Notes: a model not told the origin generated them from the letters alone. DNA of 64,000 nucleotides from Amborella trichopoda (GCF_000471905.2 NW_006497609.1:50331-114330); one strand, 5' to 3'. Shown: positions 23,241-34,395, counted from the stretch's first letter. Made by a program: numbers and translations.

Positions 23241-24159
23241 TGGGGTTACTTTGTCTCAATAAAATTATTTAGAAAACCTTCCCAGGTAATGGTATTAAAT
23301 AAAAGGCAACCAACAATACAGTGTAGTGATATCAATAAAAATGATGAAAGAAGCCTTCCTATCAAAAATGAAAAACATCTGGCCTAACATACCCTTATAT
23401 CAATGATTAGATGGCTCATAATTTAGTATGGGCAAACTTTGGTCAAATATACCTGAAAATCTCAATCTAGTATTCCAGATTTTAATCTGAGATTCCATAA
23501 GGCCATGCTTCATGTTTCAACTCAAACCGACACTAAATAATAAAGCTAGGGATCTTGCTAGTCACAAACCCAAATGCGATGCCCTAAAATAGCCTTACAG
23601 TTGTAAAGTGACGCTGTCGATATTGTATGGTAACTTGTCCACTTTTTTGTTTTTTACAAAAGGCAGCATGGTGAAAAGATCAAAATCTCAAATTTTGGGT
23701 TGAGATATGGATCTGACAAGTTTAAAATTTCAAGCGGGATATGCACACTTTACGAGGGGGCCCCACAAAATATAGACTCAAATGTTCTAAAATCCGTATG
23801 AAAGGAAGGACATGGAAGGCTAAATTCCAAATTTGGGTTTGATCTGAGGTCAAATGAATGAGATATGGTCATTATAGCGGATGCACACTATTCCATCTTA
23901 CTTTTACAAAGCATCCTTATGAAATTAGTGGTCAAATTGGTTGGAAATTTCATGGTAAGAATTTTTATTTTTATTTTAAAAAAAGAACCATATCCTCCAA
24001 ATTTTAGCCAGATCATGTGTCTAGAAGTATTCGTTCTAAGGCTCTTTTGGGTGTACAAAAAATTGTTCATCTATCTTTTTCTGAAAAGTTGCACGAGGCT
24101 TTCAAATGGTATACGTATCAAAGGGGTTCCATGAATAAATCATGGCTAATACAAGGGAA
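23241..24159. other. gene-free stretch
   Basis: Unique-looking, moderately AT-rich sequence. A few short open frames occur, but none has recognisable motifs. It may include decayed flanks of the hAT relic. Confidence 0.45.
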
Positions 24160-24310
24160 AAAAAAAGGGTGGTCGGGCCTGGGTTTACCTCCTTTAGGCT
24201 CACTCGAGGTCCCAGGTCCGATCGACCCTCTCTCGAACAACCACCTTGACCTCACGAGTGTGCGTGCGGCTCGTGTGTCACATGCATATAGGTATGTCCA
24301 ACTATGAGAG
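24160..24310 (+). mobile_element. SINE-like tRNA-headed element
   Basis: After an A run, CTGGGTTTACCTCC and the Pol III B-box-like GGTCCGATCGACC occur about 40 bases apart, the layout of plant tRNA-derived SINEs. The 3' body follows to about 24310. No clear target duplication or tail was found, so the call is tentative. Confidence 0.35.
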
Positions 24311-24739
24311 GATTTTAAGAGATGGATTTGAGTATCTATCTCATCACGGTTGTGAGTTCGTGGGATAAGCCCGTGCTATTTCCCTCTTAGATCAATGAAT
24401 GAAAGCTTTCTGGCTGTTCAGCAGCACGGTTTGGATGCGGCCCGCTCTCGAAACTCAACACTTCATCTGGACTCTTTCTTGAAGAATTCTAACGAAATCT
24501 AAATATGATGTACTCCTCCCTAATGTACCTTTTTATGTGTGAATGACTCTAGTTTTGGGGGTAGAGTGATTAAAGAAGTAAGAAAGAGAAGGAAGAAAGA
24601 AGAGAATAAGAATGGATGAGTGAGAATTTAGTTTAGAAAAGAGAAGAAGAAGTGAAGAGGCGACCCAAAGAAAATCGGGCAGCCTCCCGGTATAACCTAT
24701 CCTAAGAGGAATTATCAGAGACAAAGAAAAGTACCAGGC

Positions 24740-24832
24740 TTAAAGCCTTGGTACCCAGAGGATTTGAAAATTGGAGTTACAAGACTAAGCCTATAACTAT
24801 GCTACTAAACCAAAGAGCCCCCTAAAAGTGAT
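24740..24832 (-). mobile_element. SINE-like tRNA head, minus strand
   Basis: On the minus strand, CTCTTTGGTTTAGTAGCATA (A-box-like) is followed about 40 bases later by TTTTCAAATCCTCTGGGTACC (B-box-like). The spacing fits an internal Pol III promoter. The cloverleaf is decayed, so this is a SINE head rather than a tRNA gene. Confidence 0.45.
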
Positions 24833-24860
24833 CAAGGGATATAAGAGAAAGTGAAAGAGA

Positions 24861-24861
24861 A

Positions 24862-24908
<47 letters not shown>

Positions 24909-26000
24909 AAGCCTCTCCAACCTGAACACTGTGTGACTCCGTGGTTAGATTAGTGTAAGGGTTAAAACTTTAAAGGAAGTTGACTCAGCATGACCCCAAC
25001 CCGAGTGACTGAGTATAAGAGAATTAGTGTCTCTTATGACTCGACTTCATTATACAAGTTGGTGGTTAGAGTACAATCCGAGAGTTAGGACATTAGGGCA
25101 CTATCTCAGAAAGACCCCAAATCGAATGCTCGATGAGGTGAAAGAGGCAAATAAAATAATGAAATGAGTTTGGTGGGATGAAAGAAGATGAGAAGGGATG
25201 AGATTGTAGGGGAGAATAATATGGGACCACCTTAGGCATGGGTCTAGACTCTAGACTATGGAGTGACGAACAAGAAGATAAGATGTAAAGAGGTGCGGAT
25301 GGAAGAACAAGATGTAAAGGAGCGGATGGGAGAATGAGATATAGGAGGCGAATGTAGTATGTAAGATGAGGGGCATATGGGTTGTGAGGGATGAAGGGCG
25401 GATAGAGCTAAGGAGAGAGGGGCGGATAGGGTATTGGGTTAGAGAATGGTGGATAGGGTAAATAGGGAGGATAGGGATATAGGTTGGATAAAGCAAACGA
25501 GGCGAGTAGGATTAGTAAGGCGGATAGGGCAGATAGGGTGGATAGAGAGATATGGGTAAGAGGGGCAGATGGAGAGATGTGGGTAAGAGGGGCGGGTAGA
25601 GAGATATGGGTAAGAGGGGTGGATAGAGAGATGTTAGTAAGAGCGGCGGATAGGGAAGGCAGGGGAGTTGAGAGAAGAAAGAGTAAGACGTCCGTGACCC
25701 AAGCAAGAGAAAGATAGAGAGGATGAGGGAGAGAAAGGAGAGAAGGGAGAGAAGAGAGTGCGACGCCTGCCCTAGGTGCGGGTCCGGAAGTTTGCGAATG
25801 AGAGAGAGAGGAAAAGAGAAAGAGAGAAGGAGGGGGCGCTCGGACCCACCCTGGGTCCGAGCAGAAGTGTAAGAGAGAGGGAGAGAGAGAAAAAGAGAAA
25901 GAGAGAAGAGAGACAAAGAAAGAGAGAAGGAGAAGAGAGAAAAGAAGAGAGAAATAAAAGAAAAAGAGAATAAGAGAGAGAGAGGAGAGAGAGTGGACCT
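24861..26000. repeat. AG microsatellite and long GA-rich minisatellite
   Basis: An (AG)n run at 24861-24905 is followed by DNA that is almost all purine on the plus strand from about 25140 to 26000. Within it, units such as GGTAAGAGGGGCRGATRGAGAGATRTG repeat several times (25540-25660). Open frames here translate to Arg/Glu-rich or, on the other strand, Ser/Leu/Pro-rich low-complexity strings and are not genes. Confidence 0.8.
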
Positions 26001-26400
26001 AGAATAAGCTTGAGCCTAGGTGCATCTTCATCGGTCCCTTTATATGCATATGAAAAATAAAGATCTTGGTCTTAGTGGGTCAAGACTAGAGTCCAAGGCT
26101 TAGGTGTATGGTTTAGGTAAGTTAGGTTGAGGAGTGGTCTATAGAAACTAAGGTGTATGGTACAGGGTAGGGTGTAAAATAACTAGGATGTATAGAGTAG
26201 GCTAAGGTATGGTGTACTATGGTGTTTGGTGTATTATGGTGTCGGTTGTAGGTCAAGATGTATGATAACTAATGTAGGGTGTAAGGTGTATGGTGTAGAA
26301 TTGGAACCTATGAGTTCTAAGGTATGTGGAAGCTAGAAGTTCTAGAGAGTATGGGATTGGGAGTTGGGGATCCTAAAATAGTTGGAACTTTGGGGTTCTA
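26001..26400 (+). repeat. GGTGTA/TGGTGTATGG-rich degenerate repeat
   Basis: Short motifs TGGTGTA, AAGGTGTATGG and TAGGGTGTA recur irregularly from about 26090 to 26300. Low-complexity sequence with no coding potential. Confidence 0.65.
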
Positions 26401-28348
26401 GGGAGTGAGGGGTGCTAGGGGTATTTTCTCTCTCTAAGAAATGTTTCTCCCTCCTCCCATCTTGAATCTTGAACTTGAGAGCAAAGCAAAAGAATAAGCA
26501 AGAATTTGATTGCAAATGACTAAGAATTCAAGAGAATTTAAGAGCTCCAAATGACTAAGAGCCCTATTACAAATGACTTGGGTTTTCTTATATAGAGTGG
26601 AACGCTTAAAAACATATAAAATTGTCAAAAAATGCATATTTTATGAATTAAAATGTTAATTTCGTTTTTGGACCAAATAACCAAAATACCTCTAAGCATT
26701 TTTCAACAAATGACAAAACCATCCCTCCATGATGGGCCTCTTACCATTGTTAGGCCTCGTGGGCTTTTTCGAATGCTTACAGTGATAATTTAGGCGATCA
26801 ATCGTCGTAGAATCGATGCTTGAACTTTTACACATTGTCTTGAAACGGATTTTTTTAGAAAGAAATCCGGTTAAGTTCCATAAACTTGTGATTCTTCGAC
26901 CATCAATCAAGCACGATCTATGACGTTCCAAACATTCATTTTGATCACAAATCGAAGTTGATACTATCACAATCTTTTTGCAATAAATTTTGTCCATTTT
27001 GGTCTTCATTTGAGAATATTCCAATTTTGTAAATGTCGAAAAATGAGATTCCAGCGACCGGAAAAGTATGTCATTTTTAACCTCAAAATTTGTGTCATCC
27101 GGCCTCCGATCATATGTAAAAATTATATCAAACTGTAGCTCTTTGAAGCATGGTGGCAACAGACCTATACTTGCAACGATTTGACACCGGGATCTTAAGT
27201 TATGGCCTCTCAAAGAATTGGATGTTCTTCTTTATAAAATCTGATTTTTTTATGTTTAGAGCTCATTGTATCTTTAAATTTTCTCTTGTTCCGTGTCATG
27301 CTTTGATGCGTGCCATATGTCAAAACGATAGAGTCGTCGAGATTTATCTCGTGTCTGAATTTGAGCTTAGTTGAACTGAAAATGAGTGAGTTATGAATAT
27401 TTGAAAATCATCTTGAAATGAAAAAACACAATTTTCATAAATGGAATCTAGTTCACTAAGGTTGCACCGCAATAGAGTAAAACCTACATTTTCATGGTAA
27501 GTTAGGCCTAGAATGGTCCCGGAAGGTCCAATTGAGACAAACTTTCTTACCTAAGGTTTTTTGACGTTTCGAATCTAATGGCAGTGGTCTGGTGCTGTTT
27601 TAAGACCCAAAAAATAGGGCTATAGCTATATGGTTCATTTTCAGGATGATAAAAACTAGATTTGAAAACCAAGTTTCGTCTTGATTATATTAAAACTTGT
27701 TAGAACACGACGAAACTTTATTGGTATCCTTAAGGTATCCAAAATTACCATCTTATTCAATTGGAGTCCATTTTTTATACTTCTTCAGAGGTCGCCCAAT
27801 TTTAGGCTTATTGCTACAGTGTTCCCATGGTCTAGCGGTGTCTTGGGCATTGGTGGGACCAGGTTACTACCAACTTTCTCTTTATTCAACCTGGGATACA
27901 GGTACATAAAAAATGACGTATAACAAAGGGGGATCAATGTCATTGAAAAAATTGTTGGCTCTATGACCTCCAATCATTTTCAGGTCAATATCTCATACAA
28001 TCCGAGGAGTATTTTGGACTGAAATCTGGCAGGGAGGTTCCTGACTTTGCACCGCTAATAACAATGTACATAAATTCAGAGATAAAAGTCAAACTAAGGA
28101 GAAATTATAGAGGGAAATTGCTTGTAGATTTTGGCATTATGGTTTCCAAAAATAGAAAAAAAATAAAGTGGTTGTAACTCTGTTGAATGACGATATATTC
28201 AGTAAAAAATCATGCCAAACAATGATCTCAAGTAGCTTTACAGGAATTTGGTAGCTGATCATCAAATGAAAATTAAATAAGGGTGCATTGAAGAGCCATA
28301 GAAGAAGCATGTTAAAATCTTGCCAAAAATAGAAAATCAATATTAAAA
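26401..28348. other. long non-coding stretch, possibly a decayed large LTR or spacer
   Basis: No credible gene. Together with 28733-29690 the texture resembles the long non-coding LTRs of big plant retrotransposons, but I found no priming site, paired LTR or coding domain. At 27818-27860 CCCATGGTCTAGCGGT resembles a tRNA A-box region but has no matching B box. Confidence 0.35.
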
Positions 28349-28732
28349 GGGTGCAATTTGTACAGAACTTATGCTCTAAACTATCAAATTAGAGCCTACC
28401 TTCAAATAGTGTCGAGAAATGTGGTTTCAATATTGGAAATCTTTGTGATAGCCTTAAATTGTATTTTCATCTTTATTTATGATGTTTAAAGCTTAAAAAA
28501 TAGTGTAGATCGACAGATCTATGAAAATCTTGAAAATTGATGGTCCAAAAATGTGTTACTACAAACACTATTTTCAAAACTTGAAATTTATTTTTTTCTC
28601 ATGTCCATGCATCTTGATGTCGAGATGATCAATTTGAATATATTTGGATATCAAAACAACCTTTTCTAGTGAAATTTTTTAGGTAGGTTCAAAGTTGATT
28701 ATTTAGGCCTCGGCTCTATATAAAATTTTCCG
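28349..28732 (-). mobile_element. Mutator-like MITE, family 1
   Basis: A 384 bp copy with a perfect 9 bp target duplication ATATTAAAA (28340-28348 and 28733-28741). It starts GGGTGCAATTTGTACAGAAC and ends GGCTCTATATAAAATTTTCC. The perfect duplication makes it the clearest family member in the window and supports the Mutator-like assignment. Confidence 0.85.
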
Positions 28733-28741
28733 ATATTAAAA

Positions 28742-30383
28742 TAGGGCATAACTCACCAAATTTAACAACGGTTTTACTCAAATTTGTCAGAAAATGATCA
28801 CAGAGAAATTTTTAGCAATTTCACTTATGAAATTGAGCCAAAATGGTGGAAACATGGTCCAACTTAATGGGTTTTGGTAGCGGATGAAGGATGAAGTCTT
28901 GATAGAGCAGAATGATGGACCAAGATTAATATAGCCGGTCCCAAATAGTTGAAAAAAGACTCAGATGATGATGATGATGCTGCCTCCCTAAGGAAAAATC
29001 ATTAAAAATTCTAAAGCTTGGGTGACCTTTTTTGTCACTTTCAGGCATAGCTCAAATTGAATTTTGATAACTCACCCATGGTTAACCGCATTTTTAATTT
29101 TCCACACACCCTATTATTAAGTGCCACCCATGTTTTCCCGCCATTATATAAAACCCACTTAAGCCTCATTTTCAAGATTGGACTATTGAGATTAAGAGCT
29201 AAAATTAGATAGAGAAAGTGTACGCAAATTACCCCCACGTGTCTCCCATATTATCCAATTACCCTTGCATCTTTTCAAAATTTCCAAAATACCCGGTAGT
29301 CTCAAAAGGACCTAAAACTTCCCAAGAACTTCTCACTTCTAAACCTAATTCTTAGGAAGCTTAAAATCTAAGAAAGCCCAATTTCCACAAAAATTTAAGG
29401 CTTCCAAACACCCCAAATTTCATAACCTTTCACTTATGGTGCCTAGCCTTAGAGTCGGGTGAAGGTCAAGCAGGTCTTGAGTATATTCTAGCTGCTTTGG
29501 GAAGCAAGGTTCTTTAGCCGGCTTGAGGGTTGCCGTCGCCGGGCCTGATACTATCGCCCAACCTAAAGAGCAGGGGCATCCCCTGTACTCTACAAATCGG
29601 AGGTCTAAGAGGGCCCGGCTGTACTGGACCCACGAGCGAATGTCCCTACCTTGAACTTGCTTTATTTTGAGTAATTAAAGATTGATGTTTTAATAGTGTA
29701 TCTATGGTTACTAACTTTTATCGAGGTTATTGAGTCATCCAACACGCACATACAAGCATCTTTTAAATTGACACAACTACGTTTTAGTAATTAAACAATA
29801 CTAATGTTATTTGTAGTAGTATCATAAGCTATTTTGAATTTGTATATTTTTTAGCTTCCCATATATTTAAAAATGCACAAGGAGATATTGGGACCGACAT
29901 GTCCATAAGGACACAAAGTCAATAAGAGCCAGGTTAGCTAAAAAACGTTGTGAATTAGTATTACCTAACATAACTAATATTGTTTAATTTCACTTCAAAA
30001 TAAAAAAATCTAAAAAAGATTATATTTGCCCTATATTTTTCTGAAGTTTTCGCTTCGTTTTTTAGCTTGATCTTGCCCTTTGTATGGACTCAGGTATGAT
30101 AGGGCAAGTCCGCTCGGTCGAAGAAAGTCAGTCGAGCGGAGTGATGGAAAATTAGTTCTTATAACCCCAAATTTGGGAAAATAATCTAATCAACCTCCAG
30201 TCCTCGTTTCTCATTTATAAATGGCAAGAGTGTTGCTTCTCATGGCCTCGAAAACATACCCTTGTGCATTATGATGAAAAAGAATGGCAGAAGACATAAG
30301 TGTTAAAGTATCTTGGACCCTCCATATGTGGGCGTGCTACAACATGCAGCCATGGTGATATAAAATATATACCTTTTTATTAT
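28742..30383. other. gene-free stretch
   Basis: Continues the non-coding DNA. A GC-richer part at about 29440-29660 (GTCGCCGGGCCTGATACTAT) resembles the end of a large LTR. A (GAT)n run lies at 28964-28978. From 29690 to 30383 nothing is recognised. Confidence 0.4.
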
Positions 30384-30679
30384 GGAAAAAGTTTATATAA
30401 AGATGCAACTTTATAATGTTGAACTACGGATGCACCTCAAAATCTATCAGAAAAATGTAATTTTAATATTGAAAAACCTTTTTATTGGTCATCTGGACAT
30501 CGAGATGTATGATCATGAAGTATAAAAAGATTTTAAGTCTAAAAAATAGTGCATTTTACAACATATTATCTACACCGTCCATTTACAAGATNNNNNNNNN
30601 NNNNNNNNNNNCCATGATAAAATTTGAAAGTGCACCTTACCTCTACAGCTACGGATACATCCGTATGCCAACTGCACCC
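30384..30679. mobile_element. Mutator-like MITE, family 2, interrupted by an assembly gap
   Basis: Flanked by a perfect 9 bp duplication TTTTATTAT (30375-30383 and 30680-30688). It starts GGAAAAAGTTTATATAAAG and ends GTATGCCAACTGCACCC. The interior shares CATCGAGATGTATGATCATG-type sequence with the relic at 9811. Its true length is unknown because a 20-base N run (30592-30611) lies inside. Confidence 0.75.
30592..30611. other. assembly gap (20 N)
   Basis: Twenty N characters. The real length of missing sequence is not given. Confidence 0.99.
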
Positions 30680-30699
30680 TTTTATTATTGGATGCAGTT

Positions 30700-31065
30700 T
30701 CTATAAGACCTAGACATAGGCCTTACAGAAAGTAAAGCTTCACTTCGAATTCTTTTTCGAAAAAATACTTTGGGCATAGAAAATCTCTAAAATGGCTCTA
30801 TAATTAATTTCCACCATTGAATAAGAAATTTGTAGCTAAAAAACTAGTACAAATATTTTTGATACACGAGCACTTCAAAAGCGACATCGTAGATAATGCG
30901 TTATAGTACATATTGTTTTTAAGGTTTGAAATTCATATTTTTTATCACAACCATACCGGTCAAGGTCTAGAATATCGATTTGAATATTTTGCGACGCTGA
31001 AACTGCAGTTTTGGTAAGTCTTGAGGAGAGGCTTTACTTTCTTCCATTGGGCCTAGGCCATATTT
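30700..31065. mobile_element. MITE-like element with inverted ends
   Basis: The left end GACCTAGACATAGGCCTTAC with AGAAAGTAAAGCTTC pairs with the right end GGCTTTACTTTCTTCC and GGGCCTAGGCC. The interior is AT-rich like the neighbouring MITEs. No target duplication could be fixed. Confidence 0.5.
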
Positions 31066-31918
31066 TAACCGTTATTTATTTTGATATCAATTGAAATAAT
31101 GTTTTAAAAACCAATGAGCAGCTTGGAACCATAGGTTCGGCGGTGGGTCTTAGGGCCGGTGGATCAGCGAGCAAGGTCAGCGGTTCTGAGGTGGTTCAGA
31201 ATTTGTCTGCCACTTTTTCCCCTAGATATTTTTTTGATTCGATCTTTGGACTACAAAACAGGTTCACTCCCTATTGATCTCTCTATTAACTTATTTATTT
31301 CCCTTTATTATAGTGCATGCCGTAGTTCAAATGCCCTGAGCAGTGCTTCGAAAAATCAGAATCCTAGGTTCAAATGCCCCGATCGGTACTTCGAAAAATC
31401 AAAATCTTAGAAAAATGTATTGAGCGATAAAATTCAAAAAAAGAAAAAGTATAAAATGGGATCAGTTATTTTTGATATATGAATGTCACAATTAATCTTG
31501 ATTATTGGATGTGAAATTCAATGGTTACATTTAATCCATTGACTATACTCGAAGTTTAATTTTCTTAAACTCTGTTAGACATCCAAATTGTCAGATTTCA
31601 CATCCAAACTGTGAGATTTCACATCGGATAACAAGTGCGCTAGCCAATCTAAAAAAAATAAAATAGCTGTGGAGCATTGCTCCACTATAAACATCAATGA
31701 GCATACTGGAGGGAGATTGTTTCCAAGACATGATTATCACCTTATTATTTTTAACAATATGACATGAATGAGTGCAATAACAACGTATACAATATGTGGT
31801 ATTGCCACTATAACTGAATCACCCATTGTATACCATATCCTCAAAAACAAGAGTTACAAGTAGAAGACTAAAAAAGCCAACCCAAATCCCTGGAGAAAGG
31901 CATCAAGAAACCCTTACG
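31066..31918. other. gene-free stretch downstream of the second PUT gene
   Basis: AT-rich. Contains a duplicated TTCAAATGCCC...CTTCGAAAAATCA motif (about 31327-31405) and repeated GATTTCACATC blocks (31590-31625). The 3' untranslated region of the PUT gene probably lies near its right end. Confidence 0.45.
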
Positions 31919-31976
31919 GTTCACATGGTTCAGTCCACCACAACCTTGTGGTTCACATGGTTCAGTCCATCGCAAC
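31919..31976. repeat. 29 bp tandem duplication spanning the PUT stop codon
   Basis: GGTTCACATGGTTCAGTCCA occurs twice in tandem, each copy followed by a CRCAACCT block. The right copy contains the stop codon of the minus-strand PUT gene (31962-31964). The left copy is 3' untranslated sequence. Confidence 0.75.
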
Positions 31977-33491
31977 CTCCGGCGCCTTTTTCTCAAACTC
32001 CAACCACTTACTCTGCCTGCACCACCCCATCAAGAAATACGCCGCCACGCCCACCACCGTCACACCGGCGCTGATGGCACACACCATCTTAGTCGCCATT
32101 GTCATAACAAACACAAGGAATGCCGATGGCACCAAACACAATCCCACCAGCCCTGCCATCCCCATGGGTACCCTGTATGGCCTCATCACCTCTCCCTTCT
32201 TCCACCGCAGCCACAAGAATGATGCGAACTCGAGCAACATCCCGCAGCTATACAAGAAATTCGCAGAAGAAATGATATCTGTGAAGCTCATGAACGAGAT
32301 TGCAAGGCTGCCGGCTGCAGAGACCACCACCCCAAAGGTCGGGGTGTTGAACCATGGCGACCTTCGAGCCACGAGTGCAGGCAAGAACCCGAGCTCCCCC
32401 ATGCCAAGCAATTGAAAGGAGGCGCTGCTCAATTGTGCCTCGAAGAGCCCAATGGCTGAGAGAACTGCCCCGGCTTCGACCCAAAACTTGAGCCATCGGC
32501 CCACTATGCGCCCTGCTGCCTCGGCCAAGAACCCGTCGCCCCAATTCGATTCGCTGAGCTCGAGGCTCCCAGTAACTGCGAGAAGTGGGATTATGTAGCC
32601 AAGGCAGACCAGGATTCCTGCAGAGAACAGGGCTTTGGGAAAGGTCGTTTGGGGATTGTCCACTTCTCCAGCCATGGTGCTGGCGTTGTCCCAAAAATTG
32701 AGGTTCCAAAAAAGGGTGTTCAAGAACAAGGGCCAGTTCTTGTGTTCTGGGCTCGTGTCCATCCATCTGCGTGGCTTCAGTGACGGGATCGAAACGAGAG
32801 CCATGAACAGAAAGGGGATCAGGGCAATGATGCCAAGGCAAACAGCAGTCCAACCAACGATGGTTAGGCCCGTGTAATTAAGGAAAGAGAGCACAATCGT
32901 GAACAGACATACGGCAAGGGTTCTCGGCCAGCCTCCAGAGAGAGGAGGCACGACGAGCTTGAGGTAATCGACACAGAGGACAGGGTACGCAGCGTTGTTG
33001 ATGACGCCACTGACCCATTTCCACCACCCCATCAGGAAGCCCCAAAAGGGGCCAAATGCCTCAGAAGCCCATATGACATAGCCACCATTGCCAGGATACG
33101 CAGTGGCGAGCTCGGCAGTGACAAGGGCCTCCGGAATGCTCCACACAAAGGGGAAGATCAGGAAGCCGAGGATCGCGAAGAGGGGTCCAGCAGCTTGGAC
33201 TGCAGGCTCTTCGCCGAAAGGGCCACCAGAGACCTCGAAGAAGATGAGGAAGATAAGAGGAATAAGGGTTAATTTCTTTGAGTTCTTCTGATGTTGATCC
33301 TTCTCGTGTGTGAGCATGGCCTCCTCGAGGCTGGAGGCCATGGAATTAGAGGACCGGACCATGGGAGGGGTTGGGGTTGGGGTTGGGGTTGGGGTTGGGG
33401 TTGGACTTGGTTTGGTTTTTTTAGGGCATTTATGGGTCGTAGGGTTGTTGGGGATAAGAATTGGATCTGCATTTGGGGGCTCCTCCGGCAT
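31962..33491 (-). CDS. polyamine/amino-acid permease, PUT (LAT) family, second copy
   Basis: Intronless 509-residue paralogue of the gene at 10433-11932, nearly collinear with it from the GPFGEEP motif (90-96) to the last membrane segment. It has about 12 membrane segments and retains GNGGYVIWASEAFGPFWGF and a slightly changed FWNLNFWDNASTMAGEVDNP. The predicted role is proton-coupled polyamine uptake. I chose the ATG at 33491 (MPEEPP) because it aligns with MPETP of the first copy and has G at -3; the frame stays open eight codons further, but only to a TTG. Distinctive features are a Pro-Thr tract at residues 28-43 encoded by a GGGGTT hexamer array, and a short divergent C-tail. Same strand and about 20 kb apart fits tandem duplication. 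Confidence 0.93.
   Translation of the reverse strand: MPEEPPNADPILIPNNPTTHKCPKKTKPSPTPTPTPTPTPTPPMVRSSNSMASSLEEAMLTHEKDQHQKNSKKLTLIPLIFLIFFEVSGGPFGEEPAVQAAGPLFAILGFLIFPFVWSIPEALVTAELATAYPGNGGYVIWASEAFGPFWGFLMGWWKWVSGVINNAAYPVLCVDYLKLVVPPLSGGWPRTLAVCLFTIVLSFLNYTGLTIVGWTAVCLGIIALIPFLFMALVSIPSLKPRRWMDTSPEHKNWPLFLNTLFWNLNFWDNASTMAGEVDNPQTTFPKALFSAGILVCLGYIIPLLAVTGSLELSESNWGDGFLAEAAGRIVGRWLKFWVEAGAVLSAIGLFEAQLSSASFQLLGMGELGFLPALVARRSPWFNTPTFGVVVSAAGSLAISFMSFTDIISSANFLYSCGMLLEFASFLWLRWKKGEVMRPYRVPMGMAGLVGLCLVPSAFLVFVMTMATKMVCAISAGVTVVGVAAYFLMGWCRQSKWLEFEKKAPEVAMD
33367..33405 (-). repeat. GGGGTT hexamer array coding Pro-Thr repeats
   Basis: About six units of GGGGTT on the plus strand lie inside the coding region of the second PUT gene, where they encode alternating Thr and Pro. 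As hexamers they can change copy number without shifting the frame. The plus (template) strand has the G-run pattern that can form a G-quadruplex. Confidence 0.9.
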
Positions 33492-33565
33492 GTCTGGAAG
33501 AGAGAGAGGAATCAAGCTGCTCAGACATTTTTAGAGGAATCAAGGCCTGGTTTTCCTTTCCTTTT

Positions 33566-33592
33566 TTAGAATTTCACGTCATCTTTTTCCAT
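33566..33592 (-). other. short upstream open frame of the second PUT gene
   Basis: On the minus strand ATG at 33592 opens an eight-residue frame, MEKDDVKF, ending in TAA at 33566-33568, 75 bases upstream of the main ATG. If transcription starts near 33605-33615, as the TATA candidate suggests, it lies in the 5' leader. Function is unproven. Confidence 0.35.
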
Positions 33593-33634
33593 ATTAGGAG
33601 ATGTGCAAGGCACGGGCACAGGCACCCAGAGAGA

Positions 33635-33642
33635 TATATATA
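33635..33642 (-). promoter_or_regulatory. candidate TATA box of the second PUT gene
   Basis: TATATATA within GATATATATATC, about 145 bases upstream of the ATG at 33491, flanked by GC-richer sequence. A better TATA match than that of the first copy. No transcription start can be read from sequence alone. Confidence 0.45.
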
Positions 33643-33661
33643 TCCTGGATGGGGTGACTGA

Positions 33662-34239
33662 ATCAGCCTAATCATATTATACTTATGTGACCCCTCTTCC
33701 TAAAATCATGGATTTTTAATTTAAAATTTTAGGGATTAAGATGAACATGAAGATGAAAAATAAAATAGAATTTTTTATTTTTTTATTTTTTAAATATAAT
33801 TTTTTTGAAATTTTTTCCGCTTTTGAGTTCTTTATAATGAGTTGAGGCTCTTGCACCCGCTGACTCATGTATAGACTTTTCCATGGGTCTTTTGAGTTGC
33901 CGCATGCGGTGGGTAGGTCGGTTAGGGCAAGAGTAATTGAGAGCAGTGTTCGATTGTATGATCTGGGCTCGGAACCTAGCCAGGGTCCGAGTAGCTTAAC
34001 ATAGGTCTCGGTAACTCGCCTTTATGGCCGGTCCTATAGTTTAAAAAAAATCTAAAAAATATATAGAAAAAATATGAAACATATATTTAAAGTATAATTA
34101 AACAAAATACATCTAAATAAGATTAAAAAAGTAGTGAAAATAGAGTTTAAAAAATCAATATATACTTAGACGTATTTTAAAATAATCCATAAAAAGGAAA
34201 ATATAAAAATAAATATTTATAGCCAAAATACTTCCCAAT
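33662..34239. other. gene-free stretch upstream of the second PUT gene
   Basis: AT-rich distal promoter region with a GC-richer patch at about 33850-34040. No element ends recognised. Confidence 0.4.
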
Positions 34240-34395
34240 CTTTTCTAAAAGAGTAAAAATTATTAAAAAAATTTCTTACAAACAAATTTGTTTTTTATAA
34301 TTATTTTGAATTTTTATCTTTTCTAAAAGAGTAAAAATTATTAAAAAATTTTCTTACAAACAAATTTGTTTTTTATAATTATTTTGAATTTTTTT
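34240..34395 (+). repeat. 78 bp tandem duplication
   Basis: CTTTTCTAAAAGAGTAAAAA starts at 34240 and again at 34318. The two 78 bp units are almost identical, so the duplication is fairly recent. No coding capacity. Confidence 0.9.

Noticed and set aside
25484-25973. Arg/Glu-rich proteins
   Set aside because: They come from the GA-rich repeat tract and have no domain or natural composition.
27818-27890. Functional tRNA gene
   Set aside because: Only an A-box-like piece is present; no acceptor stem or proper B box forms.
33367-33405. Interstitial telomere-like GGGGTT array
   Set aside because: It is a short in-frame part of the PUT coding sequence and not the plant telomere unit.
33492-33515. 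Longer start for the second PUT protein (33515)
   Set aside because: The codon at 33515 is TTG; the ATG at 33491 aligns with the paralogue start and has a better context.
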